DNA of 64,000 nucleotides from Eremomyces bilateralis CBS 781.70 (taxonomy: Eukaryota > Ascomycota > Dothideomycetes > Eremomycetales > Eremomycetaceae), in assembly GCF_010015585.1 (NCBI RefSeq), contig NW_022985067.1, positions 1,810,940 to 1,874,939 of the forward strand, given 5' to 3'. The position numbers and the translations under genes were made by a program. Positions 46,301 through 57,137 of the stretch are shown piece by piece. The notes under the pieces are model-generated. The model had not been told where the DNA came from and made no database searches. It was given only the letters and a program-made list of their open reading frames with translations. The stretch's first letter is position 1. Every line of letters begins with the position of its first letter.

Positions 46301-47257
46301 TGTTTTTCCGAGCGAGTTGGACGGCGTTGGTGTGCGATCATCGGCCAAGGCACCATCCTCGGATTCTGGTAGAGCAATCGAGAAGGTCCGCATCAGTAGC
46401 ACCGTCCTTCGTCGTGGGTCCTTTCGGTCTTGCGCGGAGAAGCCCAATCCCGCTGAAGTTTTGTCCGCGGGGGGGTCCGCGGGAGTGTAAGATATCGCGA
46501 GATTACTGCGTTTCCGACCATCAGCTCTACCGAAAGAGCCGAATCCGTCACCGAGAGAAGAGCTTTGTACGGCCGACCCATACTGCCTAGGCTCGAGTGG
46601 GATGACTTTGATCTTATTGCTTACCCCGCGATACCTGGAATATGCATTTTCGAACATGCATCCCAGCGCCACTTCCACTATCTTTTCCGACTCCTTCGCT
46701 CTGCTCTGTGATCCCTCGTCGATATTGGGCAGCGCCGAAGAAATGGAACCAGCTCGCGTTCGGCCCCATTGTAGCGGCCCCGCTGTCGGAGTGGTAGGCG
46801 AGCGAATTGCGCTGCTTTCGGAGGCGGTGGAGGACTTTCGAATGTGTCCGCGTGCAAATTTGGAATCGGAAGGGCGAGGGACCTGTTTATTCGAGCGAAG
46901 AACCGGGGATGTGGGAGATGAGGCGTTTGAATCAAACAGGACCACTTCCGGAAGAGCGCCGAACTCCCCTTGAGCAATGATTATGCGGATGTCTCGGGGA
47001 TTCTGTAAGTCATCGTGGGTGTCATTGCCGTCACACGACGCGGAAAGCGAAGGGCCATCGAGAGCTTCGAAGGGACGAGATAGAGTGTCCGGGAACAGGA
47101 GGTGTTGTGTATGTGCGGTTTCGGCGTATAGCTCAGTCTGAGAGAGATTCCGCGGGGTGGCGGTGTTCCGTCGAGCGGGATTGAAGGAATTGAGCAGATG
47201 GCCAAGCATGATGGCTTGAACTTGGGAATGGCTCCATGCAGGATGCTGGAGTACCAC
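43373..47257 (-). CDS. LST4: Folliculin-interacting protein homologue (Lst4/FNIP)
   Basis: A single frame of 1294 aa. The N-terminal FNIP block (IRIIIAQGEFGALPEVVLFD, then VALGCMFENAYSRYRGVSNK) and the C-terminal block (LVMDALEDIVKSVA .. ILREGVRRWMQDAD) match fungal Lst4/FNIP proteins. They are separated by long Ser/Pro/Thr-rich low-complexity linkers and DENN-like segments (EKIVARLRAVDV, FLATFLTSFLGSHTEWLDTL). With Lst7/folliculin it forms a GAP for Rag GTPases that signals amino-acid supply to TORC1 at the vacuole. A second likely start is the ATG at 47209 (MLGHLLNSFNP), which matches relatives better than the first 16 residues. Confidence 0.9.
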   Translation of the reverse strand: MVLQHPAWSHSQVQAIMLGHLLNSFNPARRNTATPRNLSQTELYAETAHTQHLLFPDTLSRPFEALDGPSLSASCDGNDTHDDLQNPRDIRIIIAQGEFGALPEVVLFDSNASSPTSPVLRSNKQVPRPSDSKFARGHIRKSSTASESSAIRSPTTPTAGPLQWGRTRAGSISSALPNIDEGSQSRAKESEKIVEVALGCMFENAYSRYRGVSNKIKVIPLEPRQYGSAVQSSSLGDGFGSFGRADGRKRSNLAISYTPADPPADKTSAGLGFSAQDRKDPRRRTVLLMRTFSIALPESEDGALADDRTPTPSNSLGKTHEFPFPTMNARAASSRRSSIAGNTTRTPMYGVCIAIQLPVAQSLASRSATRWNAKWPTSAPGPESLPSSFDSDRRAGWMLVDPIYGSDSFSSPFGSDVDDNVDLVGRHWDVIVRSLATLHELAAEKIVARLRAVDVGSPSPNGPQSTNTRYRRRVYLKPYTLAFDDDLKRAATSAGERIVRGMIIPRVRTGQGKWALWREEAKWLSNLNGSKDDFLATFLTSFLGSHTEWLDTLGPKQYRKKHWERRRSTGDSQDIASRTVIVSNNAIAARRLVFFLSEFLPSSPKPTGAFSPRRPATSASFRAYSQSPPMNVGLSRNESLRRTINRRGKSASSMAPQQVGGRNNSTSTIDTLDERSPAKVNDREAAHETGSRPASEGRPILPKLSLAADVDPSVRKSGAATPSTVTPTSSTPVRFAMPRTPSATSILPRPGSSSSLASANLMSNLNRSTSAHESNESQSASRWGSFKSLWSLGTRQDSSTDYGDIMHTPDEGLGISTANRSAYRQPNELERMVEQLSGVDRDLYPEDLQDSVGALSPDVSALDPEQDSPEQRIATSDTTSNVSATATTGTSATSAARAIPERKRSQSSYSPLKMSVNETDGVIDVEIPFFDSTLETGFGLASPAQSPFLPGFNSSSSAGGSDCVDPGSFGSGSQLGTFPSMNPCLHSKDINAVNVAGWLKKFHPDFELQSVLPYSDLEKDIRNTMRAEPTPTNSLPCTSPSNTPDPAEVKPHERWVNVCSTIIADTATFTVRKLTLKRLVKPSFSEIFPLSMPVTPALNPTPGIGFGGMPHRGFRPNTHTDAPHSLYSNLGETVVEERFSEENLTDRDPILTRCLKKLLSPDKQHLSLSLASSRSSSRRGRDQTRQSEDTTVPTPSNGIDIGPPMETAVPGIEPDVGPGVNMLGFTNYECKQLVMDALEDIVKSVAADMARGKGESVEAEVVGNPGHRHKVSTNSSILREGVRRWMQDADRFSS

Positions 47258-47462
47258 TATTGGAGACAGGATGGCAACTGAATGGGAGGAATGGAGAGAG
47301 GCTTGGACATGTTAACTGAAGAAAGCAGCATTTCTAGATCGTGTTCGGTGGGATGGCGCGGAGGAGTGGTTGGTGGGATGTGGTGGGATGCGGGCGGACA
47401 GGGACATGCACCGAGCATCACAAGCTCGTGGGTGTATAATCACTTGTCAGTAGCAATTTCGG

Positions 47463-47600
47463 AAGTGAAGAGGTGAAGGGATGAAGAGGTGAAGGGATGA
47501 AGAGGTGAAGGGATGAAGAGGTGAAGGGATGAAGAGGTGAAGGGATGAAGAGGTGAAGAGGTGAAGAGGTGGAGAGGTGAAGAGGTGAAGTAGTGAAGCC
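47463..47600. repeat. GA-rich minisatellite of 8/16-bp units
   Basis: Five tandem copies of GAAGAGGTGAAGGGAT are followed by six 8-bp units (GAAGAGGT and variants). The tract lies about 200 bp upstream of the Lst4 start. All frames across it remain open only because the period is not a multiple of three and lacks stop words; it is not coding. Confidence 0.9.
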
Positions 47601-48202
47601 GTGGAGTCTGGACTCTGAAGACGCGGTGAAGACGGCGAAGCTTGCCGCCCACTCACTATCTATCTCTCTCTGTCTCTAACCCATTCAAGAAACGCCTTGC
47701 ATACTGTAGTGACACTCAACTTGCAGCCAAACTCGAGGGGTGGTGCATTAAAGCTATTAATATTAATCTTCATTTCCCACATGTCATCGAAATGGCTTAT
47801 CGTCCGGGTAGTTACGAGTTAGGCTACACAGTTGAATGTGCCGTACAAGGCCGGGCCTGGCCCGGCATCCGGCTCCTGCGTACCCTAGTTGCTGTTGAAA
47901 TATTGATAGGGCATTGATACGAAATATTGAATGGGGGTATAGATGATGAGTTGACGCTCGCCATCGGACAAGCCAGAACGTGGTATCACAGAGACTAGAC
48001 ACGTTGGGCATACACCGCAGTATCATATATTACGGACTTACGGACTATATCAGTCATCCTTATTCCATACAATCCTCTTCTCTGGATGCACTATCATTCT
48101 TCTCATCGCTGAATCTGTCCTAGTCATTAGAATATGGTGGCCATTGTCAATGACTGGGTTCTCGGGACTTGAACCGTGTCTTTGAACCTTTACCACGGCC
48201 AA
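47601..48202. other. Intergenic region, no gene seen
   Basis: Unique sequence between the minisatellite and the glyoxalase-like stop. No RNA or protein gene recognised. Confidence 0.35.
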
Positions 48203-49054
48203 CTATTGATTGGTTGTACGGATGAATATCCCGCCCAACGAATCGCTGCCAGAGTCAATTTGAACGCGCCCTCCTGCCGGCGAATCACCCTTTCGGCCCA
48301 TCGTCAAATCCGACAAAAGATTCGCCGGCGCTCGATCCCCACTGCCCTGCCTTTGGATCCGGATGACAGGCTTGGGTGCTCCAGCGATCTCGTTGACTCT
48401 TCCCACAGTGAATACAGCGACGTCCGGCTCATCCGACGAGCTGCGGACTCCAAGCGCTGCCTCGTACGCCTGAGTGACCGACTGGAATCGATCCGACGGG
48501 ACGGTGACCACCAAGGATTCGACCCCGTATGTGCCCTCGGCCTGCCCGCGATGAGTCGTGGCCCGGTCCGATAATGGGATGCGAAGGTCCCGCGCTGTCA
48601 CGTCGTGGCAAAAGAACGGCATCTCTCCACGGGGACAGTTGGTGGGGAAGGTGATCTCCCACTTCACATCGACTCCGTCATCGCGCTTCCGGCCACCGGC
48701 CCTGGGAGGGTTGTAGCCGATGGAGGGGTCGCTCTGGTCGAGATCGCCGAAGCGCTGGGTCATGGAAGTGTAGTTGAATTGAGCACCGTCGGACGTTGTC
48801 AAGGCAAAGTCGATGGTTCCATAGCTCTTTTCCCCCCACCAATGCCCTTCTCTATTCTTCGGGTCATCGTCCACGAACGCAATCAGTTCAAGATAGCTGC
48901 CGTCACTGAAGAGGACGAGCTTGTTTTCAGTCTTCCCGTCCGCATGTCTTCCACCGGGAGAGATGGTGAAATGATTGGGTAGCCAGTCGGGAGAGTTTGC
49001 AAGGAATTTGTAGGGGACCAGAATGATGATGTGATCGAGAGACGGGAGAGGCAT
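48203..49054 (-). CDS. Glyoxalase-like domain protein
   Basis: A single-exon protein of 283 aa from the ATG at 49054, chosen because the domain begins at once (MPLPSLDHIIILVPY). The pattern LDHIIILVP .. HFTISPGGRHADGKTENKLV .. GSYLELIAFVD fits the glyoxalase-like family PF13468, a vicinal-oxygen-chelate fold that supplies metal ligands from paired beta-alpha-beta modules. A second, less conserved module follows (GVESLVVTVPSDRF). Many fungi have several uncharacterised members, and no substrate can be named. An in-frame ATG at 49153 would add 33 unrelated residues and is less likely. Confidence 0.85.
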   Translation of the reverse strand: MPLPSLDHIIILVPYKFLANSPDWLPNHFTISPGGRHADGKTENKLVLFSDGSYLELIAFVDDDPKNREGHWWGEKSYGTIDFALTTSDGAQFNYTSMTQRFGDLDQSDPSIGYNPPRAGGRKRDDGVDVKWEITFPTNCPRGEMPFFCHDVTARDLRIPLSDRATTHRGQAEGTYGVESLVVTVPSDRFQSVTQAYEAALGVRSSSDEPDVAVFTVGRVNEIAGAPKPVIRIQRQGSGDRAPANLLSDLTMGRKGDSPAGGRVQIDSGSDSLGGIFIRTTNQ

Positions 49055-49789
49055 ACTGATGACTTGATCTTTATGGTTTGAATTGTTCGATATACAGACT
49101 GATAGTTCGTATAGGGATCTTGGAACTGTAGTCTTCCGCTGTACTGATCTCAAGCCATTTACAAGATCGGCACAAACGAACGAGGCAACGGGAAGGATTT
49201 AAATGTCGATGGTTGAGAAGGTTTTGATGCCGAGATGTGCCCTACAGTTACTTACTCCGACTCTTTGAGTCACCATTCAGCATTCCGTATTGGTTTAGCG
49301 TACTCGTACTCTGGCAGCCCTACATACTATGTAGTGCAACCGCAACACAGCAATTGTCCAGCCATCCATCAAGTCCAGATCACCCTTCTCTAACGCCTAG
49401 TCGAACATGATTTCCGACAAGAAAGACGAAATCGGTGTGGCGGATGGTCAAATACGGATTGCTGGGGCATAACTTAGAAGTAATCAATATCAATATTAGG
49501 GGTTTTGGTTCGTTGAAACTTGGTTGAAGGTTGAAGGTTCAAGGGAGAAAAGCAGCCAGACCCTCACGCGGCCTCTAACCCAATGAGGCAAGCGCCGGTA
49601 ATTAGCCACGCCACCAGTTGAGAGTTGAGATCCGTTCAACTCCGCCAACCCTCTGAATACCAGAATCTCCCTTTCAACTTCGACATACTTCATGAAATAT
49701 ACCACAGTGCCAACAGTGATCCGTTCTTAATTCTCGACGTCGTTTCCCGTGGTCTCGACCCGGCCCTTGAATCGCATCGATCCCTCAAA
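49055..49789. promoter_or_regulatory. Divergent promoter (glyoxalase-like / KEI1)
   Basis: 735 bp between divergent start codons, no coding seen. It contains a TTGAGTCAC word near 49266 that is not an exact match to the cluster motif. Confidence 0.45.
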
Positions 49790-50839
49790 ATGGCTCGTCT
49801 AAGATCCCTCCGGGTCCCTCGCCCCAAGGTAACCTTCCCATCCCCGAATCACCGCTGTCCGTGACGATGCTCACCTCCGCAGAAATTCCTTCTCCTCCTC
49901 CCCATCTCCACCGCTAACACCCTCCTCCTCTTCGTCCTCCTCCTCAACAAGGCCTCCGGCATCTATGGCCTGCTCGCGCCCCTCACCGGCGCCCCCCTCT
50001 CCTCGCTACAAGCGACCATGTACATCTACTCCGTCCTCAGCCTCGTCTTCGTCCTCTTCTACCTCGTCCCTCACATCCGCGCCACCTCCTCCACCACGCC
50101 CGCCGACCCGTTCAAGACCCTCCTCTGGGCCTACTTCTACGCCCTCGACGCCCTCGTCAACATGCTCTTCACCGTCGCCTTCGCCTTCGCCTGGTTCTTC
50201 GTCGTCGCCCAGCACGACAGCAAGCCTGTCCCCGGCGCCCAAGGCGTCGAACAAAATGCGGGGTTCACCGCCCCAGAGCTCAACGTGTCGCGGGTCGAGA
50301 TCCTCGCGACCCCAAAACCAGGCCTCACACCGGGGCAGGAGGCAGTCGCGGTCGGGGCGCCCGACGGGCAGCCGACTGGTGACGCGTCCCTCGGGACGGT
50401 GCTCCTCCACAGCAGCAGCATCTTTAGCATCATGATCGTCGCCATCCTCTGGAGCCTGCGGATCTACTCGATCCTCGTGGTCATGGCGTACGCGCGCATG
50501 GTGGTGCGCAAGCACGTCGCACGCAGCGGGGAAAACACGTTCGACATTGCGTCCGGGAGCGGAACGGCGGAGATCGCGGAGGATCCGTTCCGCGCGGGGC
50601 GACCGGAAGGGGAGGGATGGAAGGGGAGAATGGGGCGGGCGTTCGTCGGGGTGAATCGGTCGTATTGGCTGGGGAAGGAGGAGACGGACGATGAGGAGGC
50701 GAGGTGGATGGAGCCGTTTAGCACGAGGTTTAAGAGGAGCGACGACCATATTGGCGTCAAGGAGAGGGAACGGAGGCGGAGGAGTGGGACCGACCCGCCG
50801 AAGCCGCGAGGCTTACCAGATGCGATCGAATTGCGGTGA
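49790..50839 (+). CDS. KEI1: Kei1-like inositol phosphorylceramide synthase regulatory subunit
   Basis: Exons 49790-49828 and 49883-50839 give 331 aa. A short basic N-terminus (MARLRSLRVPRPK) leads four hydrophobic spans: ~14-40, ~59-80, ~90-120 and ~190-220. A hydrophilic, charged C-terminal tail of ~110 residues follows. Order and sequence match fungal Kei1, the Golgi partner that holds Aur1 in the Golgi and is needed for inositol phosphorylceramide synthesis. Yeast Kei1 is 221 aa; filamentous fungal forms have longer loops and tails. The 13-codon first exon is supported by the exact GTAACC..CCGCAG intron and by the family N-terminus. Confidence 0.85.
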
Positions 50840-51287
50840 GGTGGATGAGGTGTGTAGTTTAGATAACTACTTGGGTGCAGCGAAGCATTTGTGGGTGGCA
50901 TGGCAGAGGCGCTTCTAATGAGTCGATTTTTGGTGTATTTTAGGCGGTTTGGCCAGCCGGAGTAACGGTTCTGCGATTCTTGCAGATGGGGGAATCCCAC
51001 ACATCATTGTCATGGTGAATCCGCTATTTCAACCCCTGCCCCACGACCAATGATGCATGTATCTGTACAAGTTCGACGAACCAAGGATTGGGGTACAAAT
51101 CAATATCGGCGGTAGCCAAGTCCTCGCGACTCTAGATGCCATGCTCTCCATGCTCTCCTTCAATCACCGTCCGGAACGCCATGCATCAAAGCAGTAGTCA
51201 CACCATCAGGACCCCAATGCGCCCGGAATTCAAATCCGGGGTCTCTCGCACCGCCATGTCCAAGTCGGAAACCTCGCTCAAATGGTA

Positions 51288-52169
<882 letters not shown>

Positions 52170-52873
52170 GGTGACGGGAAATAACCAGGCACGTTTCGTT
52201 GGCGCCTGGTGGAGGCGGATGGGGATGGGACAAAGGCGTCACGATGGGGAGCGTGTAGTAGTTGGAGAGGGGGTGGAGATCAGGACGAGAGGAGAATTGA
52301 ATATACGTTAAATTGATATATTAAGTTCAAAGAAGGGAGCGAGAAAGAGAAAAGAAATTGAACCTCCGGATGGGGGATTAGAACAGGTCATTGGAACAGG
52401 TAATCGGAACAGGTAATTGGAACAATGCAGCGGGTCTACCCTGACTTTACTTAGGGACAGTCGACACAGCCTTCGTCGGTTCGTCCGTGACTCTGTGTCA
52501 GACTGCCATGATTCTGTTGGATTGGGGGATGGTTACGTACCGTCACCACTCCACTAACTAAGTAACTAGCAATCACACAAGCAAGACTCCCACAGAAAAG
52601 ACAGGCACTCCTTAACGGTGCAGAATACTATTGTGACTATGCACTATTATGTAGAGCCTAGAGGGGCCCCGCCTGAGCCACCGCCCACAGCGGGCAATTC
52701 TATCCGCCACATCCCTGCACCGCCAAATCGATAATTTTTGCAGACGCTTCATCCTTCTGATATTGCTCCCACTTCCTTCATAAATCACCGTATAACCTCT
52801 CCGGAGCCACTGCAACCACTGCCTTCGTCCCTTCTGTCCTTGCCGTGACGGAATCAATCCCATCCATCCCATC
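52170..52873. promoter_or_regulatory. Divergent promoter (YPT6 / NOP53)
   Basis: About 700 bp between two housekeeping genes. No gene seen. A GGAACAGGTAAT-like word is repeated three times at about 52380-52424. Confidence 0.45.
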
Positions 52874-54323
52874 ATGGCCTCCCTTCTCCCCCCACAGCAG
52901 CACTCGCAGCCGTCGAGAAAGGGCAAGAAGGCCTGGCGCAAAAATGTCGACGTTTCCGACGTGCAATCCGGTTTGGACGAGATCCGAGAGGAGATCATTC
53001 AAGGGTATATATCGTCTGGGTCCGCTGCTTCGGCGCCTATCCACGGAAACTAATTCGTCTCTCAGCGGAACGGCGCTCGCTTCCCGCGACCTCGCCGACC
53101 TTTTCGCCCTCGACACCAAGGGCGACACGCACGCCCGACTCCAGTACCAGCGTGACCATCGCCTGAAGAAGCCCCTCAAGTCCGAGGAGATCCTCGCGCA
53201 ACGCTCGGCTGTGCCGGCCGTCGGCTCGAAAAAGCGACCGGCCCAGACCACTGATGGCGTCTTGCGGACGACGAAGAAGCAGCGCGGGGAAGGCATCTCC
53301 TATAAGGAGCTAGAACGGCTGCGGAAGATCGCATACGCAGGGACGCAAGGCCCGTCTCACGAGATCGGGAAGCCGGATCTGCACGAGCGAGCGAGCAAAA
53401 ACGAACTGAGCGATTTGTGGGCCGCGCCGGCCAAGGAACCCGCCACGGATGCGGAAAAATTCGATTTCCTCCCGAAGAAAAAGCCCACGCGGGCCCCCAA
53501 CACCATCAAGCGCGCACCGCTTGCGCTGTCCGCGAGCGGGAAACCAGTACGGTCGGTCGCGAAGCCGGACCCGGGCCGGAGCTACAATCCCCTGTTCGAC
53601 GACTGGACCAACCTGTTCGACCGGGAGGGCGCGAAGGAGGTGGAGAAGGAACGGCAGCGGCTCGCCAGCGAGGAGCGGGAGCAGGAGCGACTCGCGCGGG
53701 TGGCGGCTTCGGCGGCGGAGGCGGAGCGGAAGGAGGCGGAGGAGGACGCGTACTTCACGGAGAGCGAGTGGGAGGGGTTCAACAGCGAGCATGAGGAGGG
53801 GGAGGCGAAGACCGTGAAGGCATCGAAGCTGAAGTCGCAAGCAGAGCGGAACAAGATCAATCGGCGGAAGGAGGCGGAGCGAAAAGCGGTGCACGAGAAG
53901 AAAATGAAGCAGAAGGATGAGCAGTTGCGACGGGTGAAGGCGTTTGCGCAGGAGGTGCGCGAGAAGGAAAAGGCGAGGCAGGAGAAGTTGCGGCAGAAGG
54001 GCGAGATTAGTGATGAGGATAGCGCGGACGAGGAGACGTTGAGGCGAAAGAGTTTCGGCAAATCACAGTAAGTGGATCAACCACTATCGTTCTGGATCAT
54101 CGCTAACAGTATCAGAATCCCGGATCAACCGCTTGAGCTCGTCCTTGCCGACGAGTTACAGGAGTCCCTCCGCCTGTTGAAGCCGGAAGGCAACATATTG
54201 AAGGACCGTTTCCGAAGCATGATCGTCCGGGGCAAAATCGAGTCGAGGAAGCGGATCTCCCAGCACAAGAAACCCCAGCGCAAGGCCACGGAGAAGTGGA
54301 CCTACAAGGACTGGAAGCTGTAG
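52874..54323 (+). CDS. NOP53: Nop53 ribosome-biogenesis factor
   Basis: Exons 52874-53004, 53066-54067 and 54116-54323 give 446 aa. The N-terminus (GKKAWRKNVDVSDVQSGLDEI) and the SYNPLFDDWTNLF motif match Nop53/GLTSCR2. A long Glu/Arg/Lys-rich helical segment follows, then the C-terminal block PLELVLADELQESLRLLKPE with DRFRSMIVRGKIESRK. The protein is nucleolar; it recruits the exosome through Mtr4 to process 7S pre-rRNA and is needed for the 60S subunit. A longer frame from 52845 is a mixture of promoter and intron 1 and does not give the conserved N-terminus. Confidence 0.95.
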
Positions 54324-54603
54324 ATATGAGCAGGTGTATATCGACGAGCTTAAAATTCCATCTCTATTACGAGAATTTCTATTTCATATCTCTACATATC
54401 GGATTACGTGATCTCTGGAGATACCAAGTAGCTCTGACGGGGGTTGAAAAGCCAGACCTCCTGTGGATGCACTAGCTTTTGTACGACACATCCTTTGACA
54501 GATGCCCAAAACCTGCGATACGCTCAACGACCATGGGAACTCTTTCTAACTCCGTAAAGCACTTTTCCAAATCCGCTAAATGGACAATTGCCGGCTCCCA
54601 GCA

Positions 54604-56063
54604 TCAGAGTCGCGGCCGGTCCTTCTCCGGCGTCACCTTCTCGCCGCATTGCAGTCTCGCGCACCACGATGTGAGCCATTTCTCAATCTCCGAGCAGATC
54701 CCTTCGATCTGCTCCTCATTATTGCCGGCGTGCAAGCATACGCGGATCCGCGACGTGCCCTCCGGTACAGTGGGCGGCACTACAGCCCTTACCATATACC
54801 CGGCCTTCTGACAGTGCGTCGCTAGGCTCCGCGGATGGTCCGTCAACAGCGCAAAAACGGGGCTGCCTGGAATCTCGGACGGAACGGTCAACAGCCCATT
54901 GCGTTGGAGGGACTCGACGCCGCCGAATTTGGCCGCAAGGGCTTGGAGGCGGTGGAAGAGGATCTGCACTAGCTCATGCAATCGAGCGGCCAGCTAGACC
55001 CGGAGAAAAGAGATTGTCAACGCATGAAGAAAGAAGGCACTTACCGGACTAGTGGACTTACCGGTTCGGCTTCACCCGACTTGAGGAGCGAGTAGGAGGC
55101 TTGGATAGCGGCGAGGTTGGGGAAGGGCATGAAGGTGGTGTAGATCACGGGGCGGGAGTAGTTGATCAGATAAGATCGGACTAGAGGAGAACAGAGGATG
55201 ATTGCTGGAATGGACAATCAGTAAACCAATCTCAACGATCCAAAAAGAGCTGTTGGCCTACCACCGCTGCACGCCATCGATTTCCCAAACGTGTGAAGGC
55301 GGGCGAATATCCGGTTCTCCAATCCCTCCTGACAAACCAACCCTTTGCCTAGCGGGCCCAGGACGCCGGTTGAATGTGCTTCATCCACGATGATATGGCC
55401 ATTACCACGCGGTAGGACTTCGTCAACGACGTCGACCACCCGCTTCAACGGTACCAAATCCCCGTCCATGGAGTAGATTGCCTCGACCGCCACAAACACG
55501 CTCGCCTTCCCATCTCTTACTTTCTCGTCTTTTCCCCTCACATCCGTCAACACCCTCCTCAAATCCGCACAGTCATTATGCCGAAACATCACCGTCCGCC
55601 CCGCCGCCCGACTCAACCGCATCCCCTCCCGCACGCTCGCATGCACCAGCTCATCCCACACCACGACGTCCCCCGCCTGCGGCACGCAGCCGAACAAACC
55701 GACGTTCGCATCGTACCCCGAATTGCACAGCAGCCCGGCCTCCGCGCCATGGAATTCCGCGGTCGACCGCTCCAGCGCCTCCGCATACGGGGAGTTGCCG
55801 TCGAGGAGGCGCGAGCCGCCGGAGCCGACGGGGAAGGCGGGGTGGGCGTGGAGTTCGGAGAGGAAGGCGGTGCGGAGGAGCGGGCTATGGGAGAGGGAGA
55901 GGAAGTCATTGGAGGAGAAGTCGATGGAGTCGGGGGGTGGGATGGTGAGGGTGCGGTAGGTGGAGTTTTGGCGGCGGATGTGGAGGGCGGTAGTGAGGGT
56001 GGTGGTGAGAGAGGATGGGGATGACGAGGGGAGAGGGGAAGGGGGAGCTTTAAGATTAGGCAT
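54604..56063 (-). CDS. bioF: 8-amino-7-oxononanoate (KAPA) synthase, biotin pathway
   Basis: Exons 56063-55265, 55204-55062 and 54993-54604 give 443 aa. It is a PLP-dependent alpha-oxoamine synthase: NDFLSLS, GSGGSRLLDGN, EAIYSMDGD, DEAHSTGVLG and the Schiff-base lysine in HTFGKSMACSG are present. In biotin synthesis it joins pimeloyl-CoA with alanine. The C-terminus is PRL, one residue away from the canonical SRL peroxisomal signal; fungal BioF is known to need peroxisomes. A related aminolevulinate or serine palmitoyltransferase is less likely given the short N-terminus. The first intron uses a somewhat weak GTGGTA donor, but both sides are in phase and conserved. Confidence 0.88.
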
Positions 56064-56477
56064 CGTATTGGATGCTCTATTGTAGGTCAAAATGAGCGAC
56101 AAGATGATTGATTCTTTGTTTAGTAGTCAAGTCAATGAGATGATGCGGATGCTGAACGACTGCTCCATATTACATTTATTTAGAGCCTGGAGCTATCACC
56201 GGCCGACCTCGGACGAGCTGACCAGACGGAAGGACGGAGTATGTATTACGGTCTGCAACGGTCCGGTCGCTCGACAAGCATGCACGTCCATCACGATTCA
56301 TCGCCAACACATGCCGGCCAGAATGCACTCTTCCTTAACCTTGCGAGACAGTGAGACATTGATACCCTAAGACCTACTGAATATATAGCGATTCCACGTA
56401 TTTGGTTGTCCCGAAATCCATCCGTCCCACGCATGTTGGCAGCTCAACCCGTCCGGCCGTTTCGACCCGCCGTTCAT

Positions 56478-57137
56478 CTAGTCATCCTTCACGGGATTCT
56501 CGTTCGCTGTCCGCCGTCAGCCTCAACATCCCCTGCATCCAGTTCCCCATCGATCACCCAAGCTTACCTTCCAGAATCCCCTGCTGTACCAGCTCCTTCG
56601 GGTCGGGACGGTGCTGCAACCGCTTCTCCAAGCTGTCCTTCCGCATGTGCATCTCCAGCTCCTTCTGATGTCCCTGGAGTGCCGGGGCCGCGCTGGAGTC
56701 GGGGAGGATGTTGCCTGGGTCGCACCATTAGTGTCGAGGTATCTCACGGTATATAGGTGAGGTTCCATTACGTTCGACCAAGTCGTCGCGCTCGGGACGG
56801 CTCGCCAGATGCTTCTTCAGCGAGTCCGCCGCGCGTTGGCGCTCGAGCTCCTGCTGAGCGGACTGGAGGGCTCTACAGACGTGGTAAGTTTCATGGCACT
56901 CCTAAAGCATACGGCGGAATCCCGCGGTTCCGTGGGGTAGACGTACGGAGCGGCACTGGTGTCCAACAGGATATGGCGGTTCTTCAGATCCTGAGGCTCC
57001 GGGCGAAGTTGGAGTTGCTTCTCCAGCGAGTTCCTCCTTTCGAGACCCGCCTTGGACTGGATGGGGGAAATTGGAGTGTCGTCGACGGTGGGAGGGGCGG
57101 GGGAGTTGCTGGTGTTGATGGGTTGGGTAGACGTCAT
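56478..57137 (-). CDS. Small RPEL-repeat protein
   Basis: Exons 57137-56947, 56872-56772, 56714-56568 and 56506-56478 give 155 aa. Three repeats share the pattern SLEKxLxxRPxxxxLxxxxIL: RRNSLEKQLQLRPEPQDL, ADSLKKHLASRPERDDL and RKDSLEKRLQHRPDPKEL. The first two are followed by LDTSAAP/LPDSSAAP. RPEL motifs of animal MRTF and Phactr proteins bind G-actin; the fungal proteins are small, consist almost only of repeats and are uncharacterised. The last exon (9 codons) is chosen for a CTGAC branch and GGACAG acceptor; an acceptor 26 bp earlier would give a different short tail. Confidence 0.82.

Noticed and set aside
47440-47656. Two frames of HLFTSSPLHP-type repeats
   Set aside because: Translation of the minisatellite in different phases, not a protein gene.
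48130-48240. GGTTCAAGTCC on the minus strand, like a tRNA B box
   Set aside because: The T stem does not pair beyond two bases and no matching acceptor arm or A box lies within 80 bases upstream.
50006-50749. 247-codon minus-strand frame opposite KEI1
   Set aside because: Composition is a shadow of the GC-biased third positions of KEI1; Asp/Glu/Arg-rich with no domain, while the plus strand gives a conserved four-span protein.
51180-51265. CCGGAATTCAAATCCGG, a possible T-arm hairpin
   Set aside because: No complementary acceptor stem or D arm on either strand, and it lies in the 3' flank of YPT6.
53310-53894. Long Leu/Arg-rich minus-strand frame opposite NOP53
   Set aside because: Antisense of the Glu/Lys/Arg-rich helix of Nop53, no family resemblance.
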